Source of the DNA: Cheilinus undulatus
Taxonomy: Eukaryota > Chordata > Actinopteri > Labriformes > Labridae
Direction of reading: 5' to 3'
Assembly (NCBI RefSeq): GCF_018320785.1
Contig: NC_054882.1
Location: 26,974,719-27,038,718 of the forward strand
Length of the DNA: 64,000 nt
Below, in pieces: positions 12,138-24,530 of the stretch. The position numbers and the translations under genes are program-made. Below the pieces are notes generated by a model. It had not been told where the DNA came from, did no database searches, and saw only the letters and a list, made by a program, of their open reading frames with translations. Numbering within the stretch: position 1 is the stretch's first letter; each line of letters starts with the position of its first letter.

Positions 12138-12303
12138 AGGGCTGCACAATTTTGGTGGAAATCATAAACCAGTAGAGGACCATAAGGAGTTTTCTATGAA
12201 CAGAGCATGTATGATAAACACAAACAGTTACAGTCAATCTTATTTCTCGGTTTTTGGGAAGGCCAATATTGTAATCATAATTAAATGTCAATTGTACAGC
12301 TCT
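12138..12303. mobile_element. Short MITE with AGGGCTGCACAATT termini
   Basis: Starts AGGGCTGCACAATT and ends with the inverted match AATTGTACAGCTCT, about 166 bp apart. This terminal motif is common in fish MITEs. No coding capacity. I could not fix a target duplication. Confidence 0.6.
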
Positions 12304-13759
12304 ACTCATAATGTCACACTTTCCTGATCAGTTAGTCAAAATCTAAAGGGGGCAGGACTTCTGATAACAACTCTGTCAACAAAAATCTGACTTGTTTTAA
12401 CAAAGGTACAATTTCCAGGTTTAAAGCTGCTGCTAACACTAGGACACTAAATTTTCCTTGTATAAATGAAAATATTAAGTAAAAAGAGCAATTAAAAACA
12501 GGCTCTATGAGTATGAAAACTACACTTTACTAAGAAGTGTTTTTTCCTATTGGATAACTGACTTGCCAGATGTGGTGGTGGTCAATATCAAAATTGACGT
12601 AGTCTTGCAGACCTGCTAGATGTTTATCCAGACGAAGGGAGACAAGTCTTAAGGAGTCTTGTACTGAATTAAGAGGCTAACTACGGAGCTTTAATAGCTT
12701 TTCACACTTGTCTTGTCATAATTATTATTTTGATGGAAACAGTGATAAAGGCCAATAAACCTTGTGAGGTAACCTAGTAATGATGTGTCATTCACAATAA
12801 GATGGTTCAGTGAGCTGACTCTTTCATATGAACCACAGGAGATGGCTTTCGTTTGAGAGTCAGTTTCTTTGCTTACATGTTTTTCATTATTTAATACACA
12901 TTAAAAAAAAGCCAAACTGGTCCTGAATGAATAGGCGTTTGGGAGTTGGTAACTTGCTTTTGTGACTGAGCTGAGCCAAATGATCCAGTTCTCTACAAGG
13001 AGATGGATTTCTCATCACAACAAGTGAGGTTTTATGGGCATTTGCTGTGGAAATACAAGCAAGATCAGGGTTTGCCATGACATACTGTACAAACCGGACT
13101 GCTTGGAGGACCATACACATGTACTGTCTGACTCTTTTCCTCTGATAGAGGCTTTTAATCCTTGTCTGCTGTTGTTTCTCTGCGACACTATGTGTCACTG
13201 TTCCCATGACTCAAAAGCAGCTCAACTTGTCCCCCCTCCCCACAAATCAGTTTGAACAGTTGTAAGAGCCACAAAACTTTGGCATGAATGTTGCTTCTCT
13301 ATGCAGAAATTACTTCCTGCCCCCCATCTAGAGTTCTTGGCCGTGATGTGACATCACCCATAAACAACCTATAGAGGGAAGCAGAAGTGCAGTGAGACAA
13401 CTTTTGAAACCTATTTCCAGCAAAAGAGCTTTGAAATTGAGGTTGTGAGTGCTGTCAACACAAGAAAAAAGACTTAGGGGGCACAGGCCCTTGTAGTCAG
13501 AAATATTAGTAAGCTCTAAAAATTTAAATAATTAGAACAAATACTCTAAAGAGCTTCTGGTGCAGTTTAAAGGACTGACTCCCTCTCATGTTCCTCTCAT
13601 CCAAAACAGCGAGGTGCACATAGCTAATGTCTCTCCATAAGCATAGAGGAATTCTCTGGTGGGGGTTTACTTATCATAGAGTCTTTCATGGACAGTATGA
13701 GCCGCTCTTCATTGTATACGAGGGGGGAGGTTTATCTTATTTGGGAAAAAAGTGAAGGG
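12304..13759. other. Non-coding DNA, nothing specific
   Basis: No repeat boundaries or coding motifs recognised. Overlapping frames on opposite strands at 12887-13255 have no known domain. Confidence 0.45.
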
Positions 13760-13905
13760 GGCCTGCCCTTATCTGTCAATAAACAGTAATTAGATTTTGT
13801 GGCCGATAGCGTCGATTGGTTTCTAATCTAGCTGTCGCCCTAGACGTGTGTAATTAAAATCCTGATTGATAAAGGGGCAGAAGCCCGCCCAAGCCACCAC
13901 TTTAC
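13760..13905. promoter_or_regulatory. Candidate conserved regulatory element
   Basis: Dense clustering of developmental transcription-factor-like motifs: TGTCA, ATAAACA (forkhead-like), TAATTAG and TAATTAAA (homeodomain-like), and TGATTGAT (Pbx-like). The stretch stands out from its AT-rich surroundings by its complexity. This is inference from motif content; conservation was not tested. Confidence 0.25.
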
Positions 13906-16129
13906 CAGACCCTACCCCCCGACCCCTCTCAAAACACAAACAAGAGAGAGATATGAAAGAAGGCCTGGGGAGAAAACTGCACTACCTATTGATCAGCTCT
14001 ATCTGCCTTCCTATCAATGCCCTTTTCCCACAATGGAGGGGCCGGTACAAAGGTTTTCTCACGTAAAACTTCATCACTAATCTTTATCTGGCAGATTTTA
14101 TCCTCCTTCAGAAATAAAAACAAAACATGTTATCAAGAAAAATGTGACCCATGTGATGGAAATGTCAATACACTGCACGTGTTTGCATGTGTTATTGTGT
14201 CTAAATTATAAAAATTAAAGCATGCCTACCACTAATGAAGGAAAGCTTTTTGTAATTGCATTGAAATAAAAGAAAAAATGCCCCCTAGGCGATAAATAGA
14301 CAAAAAGGGAGCAGTGCATTTTATCTATTTAACTAATGGGCCTGTGAACATGAGAAGAAAGATCCACACAACCAGGCACACACACAGGTGAATGTCAAAT
14401 CTGCATCATGCATTAGACAAATAAGGTAGTACCTTCAAATCCGAGGTCTCCCACCGAGAGTTTCCAGGCTGAAAGATGTTCAAACACACAGCCTGCAGAC
14501 TTCACTGTCATCAGGGTCCGTGCAGACACACGAGCAGGAAGAAAGGCCGTCTAAGTTCTGGAGACAAAGGGACAAAAAAAGGAAGTGAAATAGTGAGAAA
14601 AGGACAGGAAAAACACATCAGGCTAAGAGGCATCCTGCAGAGTGAGCGTGCATGTTTGGCCAGTGAATTTCTCATCACGACCCAAACCTCAGAGCTGTAC
14701 CATGACAGCGTGAGACGCAGATAATCTGTCTTACAGAGTCAGATTTTTAGCCTGGTTGTCTGCGGGATTTTTTAAGCTCTGCAAACCAGGAGAGAGAGCA
14801 GATTGCGGGCCAGGTGACCTTTCCTGTCTGACACTGGTCACCTGCTGTCACGTGTGAGGGCTGACCCACAGCAGTGAATGATGGCTGAAAACTCTGCCAC
14901 ATACGCACAAGAACACACACACACATACTGTACCCAGCGTGGAGTGCACAGCTCTCACTCAACGGCACGCCAATACTCCCAACACATCGAGAGCATAATA
15001 AATCATGGATTAGAAGTGTGTGCATGTGTGTAAGTTTCGAGGGGGTGGACTCACTGGTCCAGTGCTTAATTTAATTCTTAATGGAAGGCAAAATTTCCAA
15101 AGGAAAACTTTCATTGGGCACAAAATGACTTTCCTTAGTTTTCACTTTCTCGGTGTGGGGGAGATTGAGATTGATAAATGCTGGCAGTGCATTGCCAGCT
15201 CATGCATGGTGTACCTCATTTAACTGATTCCACTAATTTCCCCACTAAACAATGAATAATTAATGGTAACCTAAACAAATGGGACTTAAAGTGAAAAAAG
15301 ATCATTAGGAAAGCTTTTAAACTTCTTTTGGAACTATCCTATAAACATACAATTTAGAAAATAATGACTTGCAGTATTACAAGGCATTATTTCAGGTAGA
15401 TATGACGCTTTTCTTGAAACCCACTAAATACAAGGATGTGGCTTAATATTTGGCTTCATATGTGCAAGAGCATATATTAAGTCTAATCAATCTAATGGAA
15501 ATGATTAGATTTATTATTTACAGATGATAAAACATTTTAGTGTCAATATTTCAACATCCTGCACATTACTAAAAAGAAAAGAAAAAAGAGCAGGGATTTT
15601 GAAATAAAAATTTTGCGACATAGTGAGCCTGGGCTTGAGCTTTGGCCTTTGTAGGGCTCTTGCACAGTTCTTACACTACCCTGTATTACTCCCTGTTCTC
15701 ATTTCCCCTATGTCGCTCGCATTGGGGTGAGCAAAGAACAAGGAAACAGGTGGATAACAAGGCATGATGAGTGCCAGACAGAATATTTCCTTGCTTTCTC
15801 ACTTTCCTCGCTCTGCAGAGTAAAGTGAGAAAAGTGGAGATAGTTGTGCATTATTAATATCAAATCCATATTTAAAATGTATTGTGTTCTGTCTCGTGTA
15901 AACACGGAGACTCAAAGCTTTCAAATGCTCGTCAATACAAAGCACCCCACTTCTGTTTCTACCCTTTTTACATAAAGGACTAGATGCCATATTTTTACAC
16001 AGAGAAACTGAAATTTCTGCAATTCTCTTTTGTCCCATGTGCAATTAATGCAGTGAACTTGCACAACCCTTAAATGCACCTCCATGTGGTACTGATGATG
16101 ATTTTAGTGTGTTTTAGAATGACCTTTCT
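13906..16129. other. Non-coding DNA, nothing specific
   Basis: Mixed-composition DNA. Frames at 13866-14066, 14476-14724, 14747-15025 and 15708-16044 carry no recognisable domain or splice structure. Confidence 0.45.
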
Positions 16130-16366
16130 GGAGGGCTGTGATCACTGCTTAGTTTTTACGTTTTTCATTGACTTTTGAATGTTCTGTTATGCACTTTATC
16201 ATGAAAATGTCTTGTGAGTATTGAAGAATTCTTTCTTAATCAGTGTTGCTATGCATGTTGCTACTACGATGTACCTTGTTAATGTGAATTTGTGTGTTTT
16301 TAACTGTTAAGTGTTCTTGTGCCACTTTCTGCAAACCAAATTCCCCCCTGCGGGACAATACACCAG
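16130..16366 (+). repeat. LINE 3' UTR fragment
   Basis: Ends in CCAAATTCCCCCCTGCGGGA followed by CAATACA near 16337-16364. This matches the CCCC..CGGGACAATAAA signature at the 3' end of several fish LINE families. The preceding 200 bp are T-rich 3' UTR-like sequence. No reverse transcriptase frame is present. Confidence 0.45.
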
Positions 16367-19300
16367 CATGACACCATGGATTCCCACTACTGGCAGCACT
16401 TCATCCTTGCTCTTTAATACACAGTCTGTTAACGCACGGACCTGCTGATTGTTTATTTGGACACAACGAGCTTTCCTTAATCCTAAATTACACTCATTGC
16501 CCGGTTAGGTTAACTAAACGTAACTTTGAACGTCATTAAATGGTTGATGGCATACAGGAAGATAGTAACGACTTTATTTGTTTGTTTGTTAACAAACAAA
16601 TCCATCTGTTCTCTCTCTCTGCCCAGTTTGTATTATTTTAAATGCCGAAATGACTTAAAAACCCCAATGAGTAAAATATATATAATTGTTGATTTAAATT
16701 AAACAAATGTACATAAAAAGGCATTACATTCATCTGGTGTATTCCTTTTTTTATTGAAAAAAAGTCACAAAATATCTCACAGAGAGGAAAACTACCACAA
16801 TGTATGTTTTGTCCAGTCCAATATCGTTCAGCCTTAGTATTCAGTTCCTGATTTTTCTCACATAATCAACCACTCTTTCCTTTCTATTTTAGGTCACAGT
16901 CCTACAACACACAGGAAAGGATTTAAAAGCACCACTTGTGCAATATACTTTTAATAATGTAGGAGTTGTTAAAAGTGAAGCTTTAAACATTAATTTCTGT
17001 CAAACTTGTGTGGTGCCTGTGATGTATTTCCTTGCAATTTCAGTGTTTTTATGTTTAGATTTTGAGGTGCAATTTGTAGATTTTTTTACTGAAATGTCAT
17101 CATCAATACAAAAAATGGGTGCTCCTATGTCGTATATTTTTAGTTGAGTAACCACATTAACTCAAGTATTTGCAATTGTTCTTAAACCAGTGAAATTCTT
17201 AATTTTTTGTGGTCGCTGCTGTCGAATCGCTGAATGTTATTTCAAAGACAGCTACATGAGGAAGCAAGAACTGCTTCTGTAAGTTGCTGTTTTGTATTTT
17301 GTATGTCATTCAAATTTCATGCTACCTGTGATGAACCACAAATATTCTCTCTCATAGACTGCTTCCAGGCTCCTCTGTAATGCTCTACCCTAACCCTGCC
17401 ATCTCCAAGTCTCTCCTCAGTTCTGCCAAACTCTGCAGCGCACTCTTTGAGTCTTTCAACAATACCTGAACTACATATGGAGGATTTACTAAACAGTAAA
17501 CTACTTTTTCTTCTGTTGACAAATTTCACATCATGAGGGAAAACAGTCGTATGCTGAAAGTGATCCCAGAATTCTTCATGGGTACCTTGCAATGTAAACT
17601 AGGAAGACCATTTTTAACAGCTTTTCTCCCTCATTCAGTGAAATTCATCCATGAAATATAAAAGGAGGTTCACTGTTTGGTAACAAGATCTTATGGAGAG
17701 CAACTTTATTGAGAGTTTTCCATTCATAGCTTGAGGAGTAAGCAGTGGAGGTGAAAGGGGGTAAACAGCAGGTCTCTAGTCGTCATCATTTCTGTTTTGA
17801 TTGAGATAACCCTGGAGTTCTTATTGTGACTGTATTGATATGACTGTTCCTCTGCATGCTATCACAGGTGAAATAAAATCACAAGTAAATATGATGAAAA
17901 AATGATCTGATTTAAAATCATATAATGTGGCTCATGGCATCTTATGACCCTTTTTTAATTAAAATTTTACCCTTGAAAACTTAGACAGAAAGCTTGTGGG
18001 TATAAAATACCTTGTCTTGTGTGAATATATTTGATCATACATCAGATCCTCCTTTAGCTTCTTCTTTTAAAAATCTTCCCTCCTGATAATAAGGCCAGCT
18101 CCCCCCATGGTGCCACAACAGTGGAGTGACCTTGTCACCAGGGTGCCATGTGTCACTGTGGGGGGGCCCAAAGGGAGAGGATCAGGGTTAACAGATCATC
18201 TCCCTGCATGCCTGGTACCTGTGCCCTACCCTGCCTGCTCCCACCACAGGACCAGCACCAGAGAGGCAGAGTAGTGAAAGCAGCAGCTCCAGGCTCCAGA
18301 GAACATGACTCCAATTAAGCGGTGGAGGCCCGGCTCACGCTCCACTGCCTCAGCCCGGTCATCCTATGCAGAAAGACACACAGTCAAAGGAGGGAATAAA
18401 CTCTGTCAGCATAGTCAGGACCGTCACTATGTGAAGTAGATTCTGTTTTACAAACAGATTATAGTAGATAAGGACTCAATGAGATCCAGCAAGAAACCAC
18501 AGAATTAAATGCACTATAAAACTTGATTTGCACAAACGGTACAAAAATTAAATCACAGCAAAAGATCAACAGAGATGCTAGCTTGTTTCCTGTTTTGAGA
18601 ACCCTGGAGAAAAATGCAGAGAGTTAAGCACACAGTAATAGATGAGAGCGATTGAGAGGCCTCGTTTTCCCCTGTGATTAAAAATGTATGTTGCCACACG
18701 CAGCCTTTGGTGTGGAACTCTCCTGGAAAAGAAGCTGGTTAATATTCAGGCCCATGTCTGGCTAATGTCTTAAAGTGATAAATAGGAGGGGGTTGCTGCC
18801 GTTTGATTGTTCTTCACAGGCAGTCTGGGAGCAGCAGCACAGGGGGATTTAAGGTGGAGGAATCCTCTCAAAGCTCCTCATTCATTCACTCTCAGACGCC
18901 CCATCATTAATTGGGCCTGTCGACATGACTTCTCTGTACCCAGGGCCGCTGGCAGCTACCGTGGTGGATGAGCTTTTTAAGACAGTTCAAAAGAGTCCTT
19001 GCCTCATGAAAGGCATTCAAATTACATGAAATTGCATTCATGTCAAGCCTTGCAGGCATATTCATACAGTACAGCAGCATAATGTCTTGTTTCGTGCCCT
19101 GCATATCTGTGTGGCTATATAATCGTCCTCTCGGGAGCAAATCGACTATAAAGAGTTTGCTTTAAAAACTATTAGCACATAATGTTTCATTTTTCAACTG
19201 ACTGTATGTATAAAGAGAGTAAATACAGCACTGCAGGGTGTTGCAAATGTACACACCACTCCATGTAATGTGAATGAGGTACGTAAAAACAACATCTTAG

Positions 19301-19624
19301 CTGTTTAATATACCAACAGGGAACTCATACTGTAGAAAACATGTCCAAAACCACATAGTTTTTATGGCTGAAAGAACTTATTCTTCTCTTGAAAATGCAC
19401 AGAAATCCAAAGTAAGTTTCTATTGTTATAACAGGAACATAAAGTACTGGACAAAGCCTGAGTGACATCAGCCTTTTTTTCTGATTTGAAGCCAATCAGC
19501 AGCAGCCACCTTATTGGATGCTCTGTCTCAAACTAACTTCAGTCAGCATTGAAACAGACTAAGAGGTGGAGCTGAGGTGGGCCTTAAGCCTCCTGACCAA
19601 CAAAATCTCTGAGGCATGCAGACA
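16367..19624. other. Non-coding DNA, weak regulatory candidates only
   Basis: No genes or clear mobile-element ends. Two GC-richer patches (about 18080-18370 and 18760-18960) have non-repetitive, complex sequence that could be conserved non-coding DNA, but nothing decisive can be read from one sequence. Frames at 16938-17147, 17317-17592 and 18907-19140 have no known motif. Confidence 0.4.
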
Positions 19625-19800
19625 TACATTATATGGACAAAATTCATCATTACACCAACAGGTACTGTAATGACATTGTAATCAAATACATGTACTTAAT
19701 ATGGAGTTGATTCTCCTTTTGCAGCTATAACAGCTTCCAATCTTCTTCACAAGATTTTGGAGTATTTCTGTGGGGATCTGTGTCCACATAGTGTATCATC
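19625..19800 (+). repeat. Tc1-like non-autonomous fragment
   Basis: Begins TACATTATATGGACAAA at a TA and continues with TATGGAGTTGATTCTCCTTT, AGCTATAACAGCTTCCAATC and CAAGATTTTGGAGT. These are the conserved blocks of a common fish Tc1-type repeat. The right half is not identifiable. Confidence 0.55.
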
Positions 19801-20659
19801 CATGCTTAGAATCATGCACAACTGCGTCCTTGGTAAAACCAAAAAGGCATGACTGTTCAGACCAAAACTGATTTTTTAAAAAATAATAAACTTTTCTGTT
19901 TCTTGTAAAAATCTACATCTTAAGATGAGCTGTATAGGCAACCAACACTTGAGTGTTGCAGGTTTTTTGCACTTCTGCATTGGCTCATTTCAACCTTAGA
20001 GGTCGACACTTGGTTGGGAGAAGCTTCCACAAAAAGAGAAAAATATGTGACGTGTGATTTAAGGTTGTCAAATTTTAATAAACTTTTTTAATACCACATG
20101 CGTTATTGCTACTTTTAAGTTTGACACTCCCAAAGTACTGAAGCTTAGCAGTAAAACATAATATACAGTCCCCTCCAACAGTATTGGAATGGTGGGCCTA
20201 ATTCCTTTATTTTTGCTATAGACTAAAAACATTTGGGTTTGACATCAAGCGATGAATATGAGACAAGAGATCAACATTTCAGCTTTTATTTCCAGGTATT
20301 TACGTCTGGATCCGATGAACCATTTTGTTTGAACCCACCCATTTTTCATGTGAGCAAAAGTATTGAAACATGTTGCTGACAGGTGTGTTTTGTTGCCCAG
20401 GTGTGTCCAATAACATTAATTATTCAAACGATAAATAGCGCTGAATGTCCACGCTCAGTTTCAGATTTGGGTTTTGCCTTTGGAGACTGCACTTATAGTT
20501 GAGAGGTGTAACCAACATGAAAACCATAGCGCTGATCTATGGGTGGAAAAACTGAGCTGAGAAAAGGTGGTAAACCCATCAGAGCCATTTCACAAACATT
20601 GGCCATTAGCCAGCCAGTACAACCATTTGGAATGTCCTGAAGAAGAAAGAAACCACTGG

Positions 20660-20940
20660 TGTACTAAGTAACAGATGCTGAATGGTAGACCATGTAAAAA
20701 CAGCATCAGTTGATGACAGAAACATTGTGAGAGCTGTAAAGAAAGACCCTAAAACAACTGTTAGTGACATCAGCAACAACTTCCAGAGGGCAGGAGTGAA
20801 CTAATTGGGAGATCCTTCATCATGCAGCAAGATAATGACCCAAAACACTGGCAAAACAACAAAGGAGTTCATCGGGAGCAAAAAGTGGAAGGTTTTAGAC
20901 TGGCCAAGTCAATGTCCAGACTTAAACAAACAACAACTGA
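20660..20940 (+). pseudogene. Tc1-like transposase pseudogene with core deletion
   Basis: The translation gives VDDRNIVRAVKKDPKTTVS near 20706-20765, the helix-turn-helix region. Shortly after comes MQQDNDPKH near 20822-20848, the block around the second catalytic Asp, then a diverged DWPSQCPDLN block. About 100 residues of catalytic core, including the first Asp, are missing between them (deletion near 20800). The blocks are in different frames and the remainder ends within 100 bp, so the gene is inactive. Confidence 0.7.
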
Positions 20941-21117
20941 AAGGGGCTGAAGTGAAAGCCTAGAAAAGTGTCAGAAAAGAAGAATGCAAAAGTTGGGTGA
21001 AGTCAGTGGATCACAGACTTGATGCAGGTATTGCAAGAAATATAATAAATATTAAGTCTTATTCACTTTAATCTGCTAAAGTCTATCTGTTCTATTACTT
21101 TTGCTCATCAAAATATT

Positions 21118-21543
21118 GAGAGGCATCTGGCTGCAGACCTCGAGCAAACCTGTATGCTGGGGCATTCAGCCACAGACCTGCACGCTGGGGTGGACCTCTG
21201 TGCTGGGGTGTGACGTACATTGCCCAAGCCGTGGACCTCTACACTGGGGTGTGACGTATATTACCCAAGCCAAATTTTCTGCTCTAGGCACTTGCCCACT
21301 GGCTTACCCTAAATCTAAGCACTGGGTTTTAATGCCTAAACCGAACCACTTGGGTCTTAATGGCGTAGGGGTTGGGGTCTGCTGCTGAATGCCCCAGTGT
21401 ACAGGGCTATTCTAAGGTCTAGTAAGAGTCAGCGGTGTAGTCATGCTAACAACAGCTAACACGGTGCACGGCCCAGCGTAGAGGACTGCAGCTGAATGCC
21501 CCAGCATAGAGGTTTTGTCGAGGTCTGCAGCCAGACCCTCTTG
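21118..21543. mobile_element. 426-bp MITE nested in the Tc1-like element
   Basis: Flanked by a perfect 8-bp duplication AAAATATT (21110-21117 and 21544-21551). The terminal inverted repeats are about 45-50 bp (CTGGCTGCAGACCTCG near each end, continuing to a CTGGGGCATTCAGC block). An 8-bp duplication points to hAT-type mobilisation. Inside, a block reading GGACCTCTRYRCTGGGGTGT with GACGTAYATT and CCAAGCC occurs twice in tandem near 21190-21275. A 95-codon frame across it (21101-21388) is chance. Confidence 0.7.
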
Positions 21544-21740
21544 AAAATATTTGGTGTTCCGTTACAAGCTATCTCCTAAGTTGTTTATCTGATCCAGATG
21601 TAAACACCTGAAAATAAAAGCTAAAATGTTGATCTCTTGTCTCATATTGATCTTTTTGTGTCAAACCCAAATGTTTTCAGTCTACAGCAAAAATAATAGA
21701 ATCAGGCCCACTGTTCCAATACTTTTGGAACAGTGCTGAC

Positions 21741-23279
21741 ATGAAGAACGATACAGGGGTTTTGTTTGACTGATGTGCCTCTCTGCCCTCCATCACAGCC
21801 TCTATCCTCAAGAAGTGTTTGATTCACCACCTGGCAAATACGTTTCGTTAAGTCTCTCTAGCATCTCATAAAGACACATGCATTCATATCAGTGTCTGTT
21901 TCAGACAGATAAAGAGCAGAGAAGAGAGACAGTGATGTCTCCTGGTCGCTAAAAGTTTCCTTTTACATCTGGACCAAATTGTGTTTACTGGTAAGTGAAC
22001 CTTTCTTAAGCACAAGGTAGAAACAAAAATAACTGAATTAAACCATTTTGGGTGTCTAGGAGGTCATTGACACTGTTTGATTTTAAATAGTATCGCTCTG
22101 ATTCAAAATTCTGCTATGGTGCCAACCTTAGTATTTTAACAGTGTTCAGTATTTTAACACTAATATAAGTAAAGATCTATTAAAAACTGTGAAGTAGCTA
22201 GCACTTTGTTTCTTTGGCAGCCTTCTCTTCTTCAAAATATCTGTGTCTGCAACACCTCACTGCTGAATCCAAATTAATGAATGCATTGTTAAAGTTTATG
22301 CTACAGAGTAAAAAGGCATATTTGGAAACAAAAGTGTTTTCTTATTTATTGTGATCAATTATGACTTTGGCAGTGTGTTTATAATAAATGACATTGAAGT
22401 TTTGATCACCAGTGCAGCCAAAGTTGGAAGCTGCTTGGAAAAAAAAATAAAACCACACAATTGTTGAATCATTCAAATGTGGAGCAGATATATCTGTACT
22501 TTTATAAGGAAAAAAAGAGACTTCCCCTGCTGAAATGCTAATAGAACTTCTAAATGTGTAGCTGGACTACAATACATGTACTTATCCCTTTGGCACAGTT
22601 TCCACTTTGACACTCGTCTCCCCGCTCTGTGTAAGTAGAGCTATGCAGGACAAGGTGAGTCCAGCCTTCAAAACTTTGTGATTTCTACTGATGTGGAGTT
22701 GGAAGGTGATCGCAGAAGGTGGCCACATTTGGTTCATGATGTCAGCCGTGTGATACGTTCGTATTTATAACCATTAGGGGCTGTATATATGTCATAAAGT
22801 ACAGCGACTCTTTTTCAGGGTTGCCATTGGCCTACTTCACTCTCATCCTTGTTTCCTTCACATCAGGACTGATAACCCCAACTACAGCAGGGACAGTTTA
22901 ACCCTGAGCTGCTGCGCCTGATCTTTATTGGCTTTTGCAATTCTTTGAAAATGTTTGAGATTTGAAGGCAATGCACTGGAGAACAGTATGATTCATATTA
23001 CACAGGAAATAACTAATGTAGAAGTTTATTTACAGCAGAAAGGTCTTGACATCATGGCACACAGGCACAATGGACCATAGTTTGTGTCATAAAGACGTCA
23101 GGTTCTTTTTCTCACACAGCACTCCGAGTTAGCGCCACCAGGATGCCTTTCTTTTCGAAATCACCATTTGCGTTGTCATTGTAAGCTTTTAAACACTGCT
23201 GAAGAGTTTGCAGCCTCACTTTTCCTTTACATATTTCACTATCTTTCATAGTCACATTCATTCAGTTTCCCCCCCTTGC
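21741..23279. other. Non-coding DNA, nothing specific
   Basis: No repeat ends or coding motifs identified. A possible splice donor (CAGGACAAG|GTGAGT near 22653) stands alone and is not enough to call an exon. Confidence 0.4.
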
Positions 23280-23790
23280 TGATTGCCCCTCCTCCTCTCC
23301 CTGTTGTGGAAGTGGTTTCTGTTATGGCAGTGGGAAGGCTACCCGCAGCGGGAGAGATCCTAATTAACAGCCTATTCATTTGTGTGGAGCGGAGGGCTCC
23401 TGCTTTCTGAGCACTTGTTTTATGGTGGCGCTAGGGAGCCCTGTCCAGGGATTTGGAGGGGGATAATTGCCTTTGCCGCAGGCTGCAGTAATCTGGTCGG
23501 CTAATTCATTATTTTAATAAGTTAGCTTCTCCTCGGGGGTGTACTAGCTGCGCTGCGCCTCAAACCTTGGTGGTGCACCTCGTTATTGTGGCGCTCTTTT
23601 ACACCGCCGCCCGCACGGGGTTAATAACTGTTATTAGCCTCTCTCCTCAGCCTGCAATTTCTCGTTTAACTGGGGCGATTCAAACGAAACCTTTGCGAGT
23701 GTCTAATAATCAACCTCTCTGGAACCAGGGGTAATCCCTATGAAGGGGTCCATATAGTGGAGAGGGGTAATGGATGCAATCGTCTGAGTG
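23280..23790. promoter_or_regulatory. Candidate conserved non-coding element / enhancer
   Basis: About 500 bp of complex, GC-richer sequence with many homeodomain-type cores (CCTAATTAACAG, GGCTAATTCATTATTTTAA, GTTAATAACTGTTATTAGCC, TCTAATAATCAACC) and scattered CpGs, in an otherwise AT-rich, repeat-laden region. No long open frame and no transposon ends. This is the typical appearance of developmental conserved non-coding elements in vertebrates. Conservation itself could not be tested. Confidence 0.35.
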
Positions 23791-24039
23791 CCTTTTCTTC
23801 GCTCCTTTCATTATGCCTCCTGATGTTGTTTTTGTTGTTGATGCTGCTGTTGTTTTTACTCAATTCCTTCAGAATCATTCAAAGGGGGAAATATTAGCCT
23901 TGAGTGTTGGAAACCGATCAGATTTATGCATACAAATAAGACGATCATTAGGTTTGCGTAACTAATGGCTTCATTTAGGCCATAATCTTCCATCTCTCTA
24001 ATAGGCTCTGCAGTCAGTGGGATGTGAGCATGTGTCTGT

Positions 24040-24530
24040 GTTGAGGCAGTTTAATGACTCCAGTGCAGTCAGACATTTTGTGCATTGGCTGATTAAAAAG
24101 CATGTCATTTCAACGGGAAGGAAATAAAAGAGAGGAATGCATGAATGGAAGAATTTGAAAAAAATCCAATATGGGAGATGGTGACGGCAAGATGTTTCAA
24201 GAAGCCCGCAGTTTAAATCCAATTATGAATACAGCCCAAAGTAGTTTAATGGTTTTGAATGCACATATTGGATACATTATTTCGCTATGTGACGAAAAGG
24301 GAAATGCTAAATCACTTTTGAGAGAAATACAATGTGGACAAGGCAATCCTATTATGTGTCCCCAGATATCACTGCTTTGCATTTGCCAATGACAAAGTCA
24401 ATCTGTGTGGCTGAGGAGGAGAAAACATTCAGACTGTCCTTAAAAGTTAAGTTAGACACAGTAAAGTCTAAACGTCCTCGCAAAGAGCCATTTCATACAT
24501 CTTCATTCACACATGTTTAACAGGGATACA
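24040..24530. promoter_or_regulatory. Second candidate conserved non-coding element
   Basis: Complex, non-repetitive sequence with motifs such as GCTGATTAAAAAGCATG, CCAATTATGAATACAGCCCA and GGTTTTGAATGCACATATTG. Frames are open on both strands (24171-24392 plus, 24197-24382 minus), a frequent side effect of stop-poor constrained non-coding DNA rather than a gene. No transposon features. Inference only. Confidence 0.3.

Larger units (their letters stand above)
20166..21740 (+). mobile_element. Tc1-like element with long terminal inverted repeats, carrying a nested MITE
   Basis: The left terminal about 150 bp (from CAGTCCCCTCCAACAGTATT, next to TA) reappears inverted at about 21585-21740 (ending CCAATACTTTTGGAACAGTG). 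The long inverted arms share blocks such as GAGACAAGAGATCAACATTT. Between them, plus-strand relics of a Tc1 transposase are readable, and the right arm is separated from them by a 426-bp MITE (21118-21543). Confidence 0.75.

Noticed and set aside
21101..21388. 95-codon frame
   Set aside because: It lies almost entirely within the 426-bp MITE and crosses its left boundary.
22640..22662. Short first coding exon ending MQDK|GTGAGT
   Set aside because: A single ATG and donor match with no promoter evidence or downstream exon is expected by chance in 64 kb.
24171..24392. Protein-coding gene on either strand
   Set aside because: Short overlapping frames on both strands without domain or splice sites; better explained as stop-poor non-coding sequence.
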